Assembly (NCBI GenBank): GCA_006503535.1
Contig: QYRS01000012.1
Location: 1,364,001 to 1,428,000, forward strand
Origin: Arthrinium phaeospermum
Lineage: Eukaryota; Ascomycota; Sordariomycetes; Amphisphaeriales; Apiosporaceae
Length of the DNA stretch: 64,000 bases
Reading direction: 5' to 3'
Shown here: positions 10,151-19,084 of the stretch, in pieces
How the letters are laid out: each line of letters begins with the position of its first letter
Position numbering within the stretch: position 1 is the first letter of the stretch
Position numbers and translations under genes: made by a program
The notes under the pieces: model-generated
What the model saw: the letters and a program-made list of their open reading frames with translations, nothing else
What the model was told of the DNA's origin: nothing
Databases searched by the model: none

Positions 10151-11711
10151 TCACTTCTTCGACAAAAGGTAGATCTCGCCCTCAGCACTGTTATCGCTCC
10201 CAACGAACAATCCACGGCCCCTCGGATCCCACGAAGCCGCCGTCAGACGGAAGCAATTGCTCATAGTAAGCCCATTCGCCGTGCCCGGCCGGGTTCTGGG
10301 CCGAGAAGATGTCCGAGTAGCCCTGTGTGCTGTCGGCCGCCGCGACGGGGTCGTAGCTGCCGTCGCTCTTCTTGGTGAAGGGGATCTGGACGACCTTGAA
10401 GCCCGTGGGCGGCTGGCGGTCCCAGCTGCCGTGGAAGGTGACGTACATGTTGGCCGCGTCGGCGTCGAAGGCGTTCCAGATGGGCGCGCTGTGGGCCTGG
10501 AAGGTGAGCCGCGGCAGCGTCGCGTTCTTGTCGCAGTCGGCGTCCCGGAAGCTGTTGCTCGGCGCCTGCACGAAGTGGCTGCCCGTCTTGAGCGCCGTGT
10601 TGTCCGTGAAGGCCGACTTGTCCCACACGGCGAAGCAGGTCGGGTAGCCGTACCACGCGTTGCGGGTCTTGAGCGGGTCGCCGACTGGACAAATGTTAGG
10701 CTCTACTCAGGCGATATCCGAGGAAAGAATTGTTGAGCACTCACAGTAGTTCAGTTTCTCTGCTGGGTTGTCCTTGTGGATGTCCTTTGCCTGGCCATTG
10801 ACAGTTCGCCGGAGGTCCTACACACCATTCAATTAGTGCTGGCATTCGCTCACAGACATCGTGTTTACCTACATCGCCGCTGTTTTCCACGCCCCTAGAC
10901 AGATGTTAGCTGGCGGCCAACAAGGCATCAGATAGGGATTCAATGTACTTACCAGAGCCCACCGGCAGGATCGGTGATGAAACCGATTTCGTTGCGTAGC
11001 CCGTAAGCGACCACCTCCCCTCCGGTGTTGTAGCTGTATCCGTTGGCGGGCGCTTTACTCATGTCGAATATCTTGATAAGAGCCCGGCCGCTCGCCATGT
11101 TCGACGCCTGCTGGTCCAGGTTCGACGTGCTCCCCGTTTGCAATAGAACCATGTTGGGCTGCGACGGCACGACCAGCAAGTTGCGCGTGGAGTGGACGCC
11201 GGAGACCATGCCATTGACGACGGTCTTCTGGCCGCTCACCTTGCGGGTGGCCGGGTCATAGGCCCTGGTAGGCCATGCGCTCCGTGCTGGCGTAGAGGGT
11301 CTTGCCGTCCGGCGTGATGGCGAGGCCGTGGTTGAGCTGGCCCATGGCGATCAGCGTGCTGCTGCTGTTGATGCACCCGTTCGCACCGAATGTGTGCACC
11401 GAGATGCCCTTGCCGTTTTCGGCAACGAGCATCTGGCCCAGGGATCCCAGACAATCGTCCGGACCTGCCGCAGGTTACCGGCTATCTTGACGACGCTCCA
11501 TCCCGAGGCTAGAGTATACGGGTATCGCATCTGGGAGACGCCGCTACAAGTGGTCGGCAAAGGCAAGGGATCGAGTTGTGCTTTGACGTGGGCTACTCAT
11601 GGTATTAGACCGGCTTGCAACTGAAAGGGATACAAAACGCAGTTCTCGTCACTTACCAACTCCCGCCAGGAGTAGCGCCACCGCGCTGGAAAGTACCTTG
11701 ATCAGAAGCAT
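10151..11711 (-). CDS. Secreted PQQ-type sugar dehydrogenase, AA12-like beta-propeller (frame disrupted three times)
   Basis: Members of this family (CAZy AA12 and sorbosone-dehydrogenase-like) are secreted beta-propeller oxidoreductases that use PQQ to oxidise sugars. Predicted exons are 11657-11711, 10953-11592, 10873-10894, 10745-10817 and 10151-10684; all introns are 55-64 bp with proper borders. A signal peptide (MLLIKVLSSAVALLLAGVA) ends at AHVKA-QL. Recognisable parts are MLVAENGKGISVHTFG, GQLNHGLAITPDGKTLYAS, EVVAYGLRNEIGFITDPAGG, NGQAKDIHKDNPAEKLNY, NAWYGYPTCF, NMYVTFHGSWDR and the terminal RGLFVGSDNSAEGEIYLLSKK. Three one-base frame changes are required, near 11441-11444 (a CCC run), 11261-11268 and 10281-10290. 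No nonsense substitution is needed. The gene lies in the error-rich interval, so sequencing error is likely, but a young pseudogene cannot be excluded. Confidence 0.8.
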
Positions 11712-12349
11712 GATGAATACTCAAGTCGTGAACAACTGAATCAGCTGCAATGACAGTAGAGCTTTCTGAAATCCACTGGATCAGAGCTCCGCGTGAGGAG
11801 GGAAGTGATATAGCAAACCCATTGAGTGCTAAGCCGGAACAGTCTGCCCCGTAATGACATGCTTGGATTTGGAGGTACATGGTCTTTGATTGCCAAGAGT
11901 GGTGGTATCCGGCAGAGCTTTTGTATCCTGACTATCACGGCCGGCAAGTAACCAAACAGGCGTTTATATTGCCCCTGTTGGAGCGGGGCGGGGGATGCCG
12001 GCATTTGGTGGTCCCTCGTGGTTGCAATCTATACACAACACCCGATTGGCTGGGTTCATATGATTTGACAGGATCCTACACTCCTATTCCCATCTTGGCA
12101 CAAATGTCGTAATGCCTGCCTTGATTTTAATGCAGCCATTCGCCCCTTTTCTCCGTTCTGCCCAGACAGGCAAAAAGGATCAAATTATACATGTCCAAAT
12201 TAGGAGCTGTGTATGTTACCTGGCTGCATAACAAACGACAGTCTTATCGTCAACTTAGAAATAGTTGCTGCCCTGTGGTATGGCTAGTGTTTCGTTATTG
12301 AAGCAGGACGTACGCTGTACAAACCTCCACAAAGCTCCAGTGGTAATAC
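11712..12349. other. Intergenic region between two minus-strand genes
   Basis: It holds the promoter of the sugar dehydrogenase-like gene. A CCAAT-type element on the minus strand (AGCCAAT) lies near 12044-12050. No other gene recognised. Confidence 0.45.
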
Positions 12350-13851
12350 CTATATATCTTGTTCAGAGTTGATGTGATCAAGAAGTCTTTCCCGCTGTCT
12401 TTCCTTCACTGGCAAGCATCCGCATGCTCCCGCCAGCTTCTCCGGATGTAGAAGATGACCTCTCCGGATATAGACGAAGGAAGTGTAGCAGCAACTCGCC
12501 ACGCCCGCGGCGCCGATGGAACAGAGGGCCGGGATCACGAATTGCTCCGGGCGGAAGAATACTACCGTCTGGCATAAGAAAGTAGCTCAAATCCATTCTG
12601 CCACGCCGCCTCCACTGATGAGAAGGTGCCTCTTATGTCCGCCTCGACGTCCTGGGAATCGCATGAGACGAATTAGGCGTTCTATTCTCACATATGGGGT
12701 GTTGGTGACTGGATCTTACCTCTTGTACGATAATCTGTGTGCAGAGATCAAAACCTCTTAAACCTATCCGGCTCAGAATCGTGCCGCCAACCATACCCGT
12801 TGCCGCAAGAACCGGGTCATGATCGCGGTATGTGATAAAACAGACATGCCGGCCACCAGCATGGTGATCTGCAAGGTACTGAACCACAGCCCTGCTCTGA
12901 CAGGGCCGACCGAGCTCATCAGCCATGGGCCTAGCCAGGTGGCCATCACTTCGAACACAACGCCCAGAGTCCTCGCGGCACCGACCTTTGTCGAGTCGTA
13001 GCCCGAGGCGAGCAGGAAGGTGACCATCTGACTGCCGAAGCTGAGGACGGTCAAGTAGAGTAGCGCGCAAGCCATGGATGGAAGGACAGCACGATGACGG
13101 AAGTAAAGGTGGAAGTCGGCGAAGGACTTGTTGAAAATGGCTTGGACGCGTTTCCAGGGTGTTAGAACGCAGTTGTCGGTGCTGCTGGTGTCAATTGCTG
13201 CATCCGGCTGACTGGCGACTTGCGGCCTAGTTTTGGGCACCTGTAGCCCGTCCACCTGCCGATAAACCCGAGCGATGGCGAAGTATTCTACAAGGACAGA
13301 CGTGAGGCTCATACCCAAATTGACCCATATTGCCAGGTCAGTTGAGACTCCTACTAGCAAGGCGATGAAGAGAGGGCCAAGTAGCTTGCAGAACAGATCA
13401 ATACGCCGCATTTGGGCATTCAACGATCGTAGAGCTGCCTCGTCGTTGCCGGCTATGACGATTACCTGTGGACGAGGCACACGTAATGTTTAGCATTTGG
13501 TACTTGAAATGGAAGATGCTTAGTGAAGTCGAATTGAGCTGTAGAATACGCACCCAGTCCTTCTCTATCGAAATCAAATTCAAGGTGGAACATAGTTTTC
13601 TCGATGCAAGCCAGGAAGGCCAGAAGGGCCAGCAAACCCGCCTCTCCGTGGATCCCAGCGACCCGCGCAGGACAAGGAGAATAAGATGGCACAAGATAGA
13701 GCCACGGCAAGACGCTCGCCAACGATTGATACCCTGACGACCTGCAGGCGGTCGCCATGGTCGATGTAATGCCCCACGGCAGGCGCAAAGACTATGCGGC
13801 CAGCCCTCTAGCGATAGCATAGACGGACATGGGCATCTGGTCATTGGCCAT
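12350..13851 (-). CDS. Ferroportin-like (SLC40) iron exporter, N-terminally short and frame-disrupted
   Basis: Ferroportins export ferrous iron across a membrane and have about 10-12 helices. The pieces here are collinear with the family: PMSVYAIARGLAA, then GHYIDHGDRLQVVRVSIVGE, then LLALLAFLACIEK and LCSTLNLISIEKDW, and after an 88-bp intron (13466-13553) VIVIAGNDEAALRSLNAQMR. Later come LRGFDLCTQIIVQE, a 68-bp intron (12652-12719), DVEADIRGTFSSVEAAWQNG, and a tail ending INSEQDI. At least five one-base shifts are needed, near 13791-13796, 13662-13664 (CCC), 13596-13599 (TTTT), 12823-12832 and 12566-12572. The usual first one or two helices are absent: upstream sequence gives nothing ferroportin-like and soon runs into the low-complexity array, so the 5' end is missing, lies in an unrecognised exon, or was lost. 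The disruptions are indels rather than stop substitutions. Confidence 0.75.
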
Positions 13852-14366
13852 TATTGAGTTGAGCAAATGAAAAAAAGTTTATTTCGATTGTAGACTGCCC
13901 AGCTGGTTCGAGGGAAACAACAATACTGTCCAGCTGGTTCGTTTGTAACTCTTCTCTTCGTTTGTGACTCTTCTTATCGGGAGGTGTAGGTTGGAAAGGT
14001 TGAAGCCCGGATGCCCCGCAGTGGATCGGGCCATGTATTGGCTGTTGCGTTACTGAACCATTCTCACGACACGCTCTATACTCCAGACGATAAGCCAACA
14101 CATTTGTCCAGTATACGTCGAAACCTTCATCTCTGCTGCCTCAAAAACTACCACAATAATTTGGTATTCCCTATCAGAGTTTTCATTTAGGCAGACATAT
14201 TCCATATCGACCCGACGGCCATGGGCTCCCAGAGACGAAACTCTATTTTCCAAACATATAAAGCCCCCCCCATCCCCCAAACATTTGCAATTCCTCTTTC
14301 CTATTTATTCTTTCTTTCATTCTATATTCTTTATTTGCTGCCATTCCTTCATCGTATAAGTTCCAA
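13852..14366. other. Intergenic region before the low-complexity array
   Basis: No gene recognised. A short direct repeat (CAGCTGGTTCG) occurs near 13899 and 13931. The region leads into increasingly pyrimidine-rich sequence. Confidence 0.45.
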
Positions 14367-16790
14367 GTCCAAGCTCTAAGACTATAAACTGTGAGCGTCC
14401 GTAATGACAATAAACTAACGCTCCCCTTCTCCTTCCCCTTCCCCTTCCCTTTTACACCACTCCTTCACTTCGCTCTCCTTCACTTCGCTCTCCTTCTTCA
14501 CTTCCTTTCTCTTCCCGCTTCACCTTTACTTCAATTTCACTCCTTCCCTTCCTTTCCCCTTTCCCTTCACTTTCTTCTTTCCTTCACTCCATTTCCCACC
14601 CCTCCTTTTGCCTCACTCTCTTTCACTTCACTTTCATCCCTTTCCCTTCACTGCCCCTTCCATTCCCCTTCCCGGTCCAGGCCGCATGACGTTAAACTGT
14701 AGGCATGTCCGCAACGACATTCAAACTATCGCACCCTCCGCCCGCCCTTCCCCTTCCCCCCCCCCCCCTTCCCCTTCCCCTTTCCCTCCCTTTCTCCCTT
14801 TCCTTCCCTTTCCTTCCCTTCCCTTTCCTTTCCTTCCCTTCCCTTCCCCTTCCCCCTCATCCTCCCCCTTCCCCTTCCCCCTTCCCTTTTCCCCATCACC
14901 CCCCTTCAGTCCAAACTCCATGACTTGAGAAAAACTGTGAGTCATCCGAATGCGAAATAATTATACCTTCCCCCCCTTAGAGTCCAAGCTCCAAGACTAT
15001 AAACTGCGAGCGTCCGTAATGACAATAAACTAACGCCCACCCGCCGTCGCCGTCGCCGTCCTTCGCCGTCCTCCTTCGCCGTCCTCCTCCTCCTTCGTCC
15101 TCCTCCTCCTTCGCCGTCCTCCTCCTCCTTCGTCCTCCTCCTCCTTCGCCGTCGTTTCCCTCGCCGTCGTTCTCCTTCGCCGCCGTCCTCCTCCTCCTTC
15201 GCCGTCCTCCTCCTCCTTCGCCGTCGTTCTCCCTCGCCGTCCTCCTCCTCCTCTTCGTCCTCCTCCTCCTCGCCGTCGTTCTCCCTCGCCGTCGTTCTCC
15301 TTCGCCGCCGTCCTCCTCCTCCTTCGCCGTCCTCCTCCTCCTTCGCCGTCCTCCTCCTCCTTCGCCGTCCTCCTCCTCCCTCGCCGCCGTCCTCCCTCGC
15401 CGTCGTTCTCCCTCGCCGTCGTTCTCCCTCGCCGTCGTTCTCCTCCTCCTCGCCGTCCTCCTCCTCCTTCGCCGTCGTTCTTCGCCGTCGTTCTCCTTCG
15501 CCGTCGTTCTCCTTCGCCGTCGTTCTCCTTCGCCGCCGCCGTCGTTCTCCTTCGCCGCCGTCGTTCTCTTTCGCCGCCGTCCTCCTCCTTCGCCGCCCTT
15601 CGCCTTCGCCGTCCTTCGCCTTCGGTCCTTCGCCTTCGCCGTCTTCGCCTTCGCCGTCCTTCGCCTTCGCCGTCCTTCGCCGTCCCCCTTCAGTCCAAAC
15701 TCTATGACTTGAAAAAACTAGAGTCATCCGCAACGATGTGAAACTAGTATACCCTCCCCTCAGAGTCCAAGCTCCAAGACTATAAACTGCGAGCGTCCGC
15801 GATGACAATAAACTAACGCCGTCCTTTCCTTCCATTCCCCTTCCCTTCCCCACCTCTCCTCCCTTCCCACCACCACCCCTCCAGTCCAAGCTCCAACTAT
15901 AAACTGCGAGCGTCCGCAATGACAATAAACGCCCGCCATGTCCGCCCTTCCCCTCCCCTGCCCCCTGCCTTCCCTTCCCCTTTCCCCTTTCCATCACCTC
16001 CCCATCCCTTCCCCCCTCCCCACCACCCCTCCAGTCCAAGCACAAGACTATGAGAAAAACTGTGATGCCATCCGCAACGATGCGAAAAACTAGTATACCT
16101 GTCCAAGCTCGCACGACATTAAACTCTGAGCATGTCCGAAACGACATTAAACTAACGTCCCCGCCGCCCCTTCCCCTTCCCCTCCCCCCTTCAGCCCAAG
16201 CTCCAAGGCTAGGAGAAAAACTGTGATGCCATCCGCAACGATGCGAAACTAGGTATGCCAGTCCAAGCATTCCATGACTATAAACTGTGAGCATGTCCGC
16301 AATGACATGGAAAACTAACGTCCCCCCCGCCCCCCTTCCCTTCCCCTTCCCCTTGCCTTCCCCAGCCCCAGCCCCAGCCCAGCCGAGCAAATCTAGTCTG
16401 CGCCCCGAGACTATAAACTGGTGTTGTCCGCAACGACACGTAAACTAGATACCGGTCCAAGCATTCCATGACGTTAAACTGTGAGCATGTCCGCAATGAC
16501 ATGGAAAACTAGCGCTCCTCCGCCCCTTCCCCCTCCCCTGCCCCTTGCAAAATTTAGTCTTCGCCCGCGACTATAAAGTGACGGCTGTCCGCAACGACAT
16601 AAAAAACTAGTATACAGTCCAGGCCACGAGACTATAACCGGGCGGCTGTCCGCAATGACATTAAACTACCGTCCCTCCGCCGCCTCCCTTCCTCCCTGCC
16701 CTCGGAAAAATAGTCTTCGCCCACGACTATAAAGTGAGGCTGTCCGCAACGACCGTAAACTAATATGTCATCAGTCCGAGCTCCATGGCT
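14367..16790. repeat. Array of a diverged 50-60 bp motif separated by polypyrimidine spacers
   Basis: About 15 copies of a motif alternate with C/T-only or C/T-rich spacers on the plus strand. The motif has three anchors: GTCCAAGCTCC, then GACTATAAACTG (or GACTTGAGAAAAACTG), then GTCCGCAATGACA (or ATCCGCAACGATG), and closes with AAACTA. Clear copies start near 14367, 14675, 14909, 14982, 15689, 15763, 15881, 16034, 16107, 16190, 16261, 16399, 16451, 16562 and 16618. Two subtypes alternate through much of the array: one closes with AAACTAACG, the other with AAACTAGTATACC. Spacers are runs such as CCCTTCCCCTTCCCC, so the minus strand is G/A-rich and could form G-quadruplexes or triplexes. No protein function is implied; the long minus-strand frame here arises from composition. 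Confidence 0.85.
15040..15686. repeat. CCT/TTCGCCGT minisatellite inside the array
   Basis: This 650-bp block is built almost only from the words CCTCCTCCTCCTTCGCCGT, TTCTCCTTCGCCGT and TTCTCCCTCGCCGT in varying order. It is nearly free of A on the plus strand. The block sits in place of an ordinary spacer between two motif copies (14982 and 15689). Irregular word order suggests repeated slippage or expansion, and it is a likely collapse or error point in assembly. Confidence 0.85.
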
Positions 16791-17510
16791 TGGAGGACTG
16801 AGTTCCCGGATTTCTTCAAGGTAAGCATCTCTCTGATCCTTTCTCTCTCACCTGATGGCTTCCCTTACTTTCCAGTTTTCCGTCACGCGATCGATTCCCT
16901 TCGTCGAAGGTTCCAGGTAAGTGCCCAGGTAAGTGCATGATGCTTCCAGACTTCATCTGACAACTTGTGCTTGCCCGTGACCATATGTAGGTGTAGAGAC
17001 TAGTTGTAGAAAGCATGCGCCAGTGTACTCACGAATGTATGATGCATTCTCGTGATAGACTCTGGCGTCCATGCATTGTAACAGCAATTGCCATCATCAG
17101 CCTCAGGCTCCTGATGCACATTTAGTCATTAGTTTACACATGCTTGAAGTTGTTGTTGTGCATGGTATGAGTGACATCCTATTCGTGATTCGCGGGACAG
17201 CGGCACTTGCCACCTAGGTAGACAGATACACTAACTAGACTAATAACGTACACTGAAACACAGGTCTGCTCCATTGATGTAAGCACATTCATGTCCTCGC
17301 CCTTATTGGCGACCGAAACGCCAGCGTAATTGACCCTAATCGTACACCTTGCCATCATTCTCGTGACTTCGTTTCGTATCCCGATCGTGCCGAACGATAA
17401 CGCCACTCATCCCCCCGACTCTCCAGTAGAACCTCCATGACCCCTTTCCGACCACCTCCTCCTCCTCCTCCTGTGCTGTGGCTTGCTCCCTCAGTTCGGA
17501 ACCTCCACCG
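16791..17510. other. Intergenic region right of the array
   Basis: No gene recognised. Intron-like borders exist (a GTAAGC donor near 16820 and a TTTCCAG acceptor near 16875) immediately after the last, partial array motif, but no coding frame supports them. Confidence 0.4.
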
Positions 17511-18495
17511 CTACCACCAATACCGCACAGTCTCGTCGTGTTCGATCGTCCGCGAGTCGACGAACCCATCGTTGAGCTGACACCCTTCCTGGAACTGCAC
17601 CCAAACTCCAGCGGCACCTGCACGGCGTGCGTGACGCGCGTGTGGCGGCACTGGCCCTCCTTGGTGCAGGCCCAGCCGCAGATCATGTGCTTGCCCTTCA
17701 TGCTGCTGGCCCGGCCCCCGTTGCCGTTGCTGCCCGAGGAGGACGACGACGGCTTCAGATCGTCGGTTCACGATCGTCCGCGAGTCGACGAACCCATCGT
17801 TGAGCTGACACCCTTCCTGGAAGCTGCACCCAAACTCCAGCGGCACCTGCACGGCGTGCGTGACGCGCGTGTGGCGGCACTGGCCCTCCTTGGTGCAGGC
17901 CCAGCCGCAGATCATGCTTGCCCTTCATGCTGCTGGCCCGGCCCCCGTTGCCGTTGCTGCCCGAGGAGGACGACGACGGCTTCAGATCGTCGACGGGGTG
18001 GCCGCAGCGGTACACGAAGGTGAGGCAGATGCAGTAGTTGGCCTGGTACGGGACGGGGACTGGTTGTAGGTGGTAGTTGTGGAGGAGAACTGGGCCTGGA
18101 CTGGAGACGCTGTGCTGTTGTTGGGATTGTTGTTGTTGTTGCTGTAGTCGGCGAAGTAGTCATCGTCGGGATTGGTCACATCTAGCCGCGGCGTAGACGG
18201 GTTCGACGACGATGGCATCCTGGTCGGGGACGGCGTGGGCGACCTTTGGGGCGCTGAGGCGGAACGCTTGAGCGACTGCTGTGTCACCACGTCCGAGACA
18301 GTCTGAAGCAGGCGAAGACACAGGGGTGGGGGGACTGCCGCCGGCGCCATGGTGGTGGTGATGAGAGCCGGAGGAGACGAGCTTCGGTGATGTGTTCTCC
18401 TTCTGTTTGCTGTACTGCTGCGGGTGTCCGAAATCATTGCGTACAGGACGGCTGAGTCTGCCTACAGAGTGCAGCAGGCTGGGTGGTTGGCGCAA
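17511..18495 (-). CDS. Ser/Asn-rich protein with Cys-containing C-terminus, unknown (duplicated and frame-disrupted)
   Basis: Pieces of one protein can be followed on the minus strand. A low-complexity N-terminal half is rich in Ser, Pro, Thr and Asn (QQYSKQKENTSPKLVSSGS; RSASAPQRSPTPSPTRMPSS; DDDYFADYSNNNNN). The C-terminal half has spaced cysteines and histidines: YCICLTFVYRCGHPVDDL, then MICGWACTKEGQCRHTRVTH, then LEFGCSFQEGCQLNDGFVD, ending ETVRYWW at 17513. This suggests a metal-binding or disulfide-bonded module, but I recognise no family. At least two frame changes occur in the N-terminal half, and the Cys-rich part is present twice (17543-17765 and 17771-17992), each copy carrying its own frame-breaking indel. 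The true gene probably has one copy. The start is uncertain; 18495 and 18437 are the candidate ATGs. Confidence 0.5.
17543..17992. repeat. Direct duplication of about 222 bp with complementary indels
   Basis: 17543-17765 and 17771-17992 are near-identical, offset by 228 bp. The left copy lacks one base in GGAACTGCAC (right copy GGAAGCTGCAC). The right copy lacks two bases in ATCATGCTTG (left copy ATCATGTGCTTG). Each indel breaks the minus-strand reading frame, and each copy is intact where the other is broken. Confidence 0.9.
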
Positions 18496-19084
18496 TATGT
18501 CGTCTTGATGTCAGAGATGCAGCCCCGATCATCAAATTCGAGGAGGACTTCGCACATGACGGGCTAGGATCTTCAGTGCAGTTGCCCTGGGGTACTCGGT
18601 TGTAGATAAGTGCGTCTTCGCTCCTTCCGTGACTGGAAGATCCAAGTGGCCTAAAGTGGAAGGATGTAGGTAGCATGTAATGTGTCGCAATGCTGAATTG
18701 TTGTGTTGGTTAAAGGTGGCCTGCATGAAATAAAGTCTTTGTAGGCAATCGGTCAATGTGGTTTTGAGCAAACACTTCGGGACATATCAAGACTTTGGTG
18801 TGTACAAGCCGGGGATGGATCAAACGGCTTTTTGTGGCAAGTGAATATGTGATGTGAGTCTTGCTTCACTCTTGGTGCACGTCAAATGAGTTAGCTTAAC
18901 TGGTATGACCATTGAGGCCATGCAATGTCAATCAAGTGATTTTTACTTGGGCATCACAGTTTCCTTCCCCTCACAGCTTTTCGTCTAGAGTGTACAAGTG
19001 GTAAACATGATGTTCAGTAGCATATGGGTATCGCGTCTATTCTAGTATGGGCGTGGTGGTAAACTCGAAACAAATTTCCAGGAC
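18496..19084. other. Intergenic region
   Basis: No gene recognised between the Cys-containing gene and the 3' end of the BFR2-like gene. Confidence 0.45.

Noticed and set aside
14942..16390. 482-residue open frame on the minus strand, rich in Arg, Glu, Lys and Gly
   Set aside because: It is produced by the polypurine composition of the array: stop codons are rare in such sequence. It contains repeated array motifs and has no domain or normal amino-acid composition.
14367..16790. CRISPR-like look of a motif separated by spacers
   Set aside because: The genome is eukaryotic, motif copies are diverged, spacers are low-complexity polypyrimidine of very variable length, and there are no cas genes.
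14367..16790. Telomere or subtelomere junction
   Set aside because: No TTAGGG/CCCTAA arrays; ordinary housekeeping genes lie on both sides.
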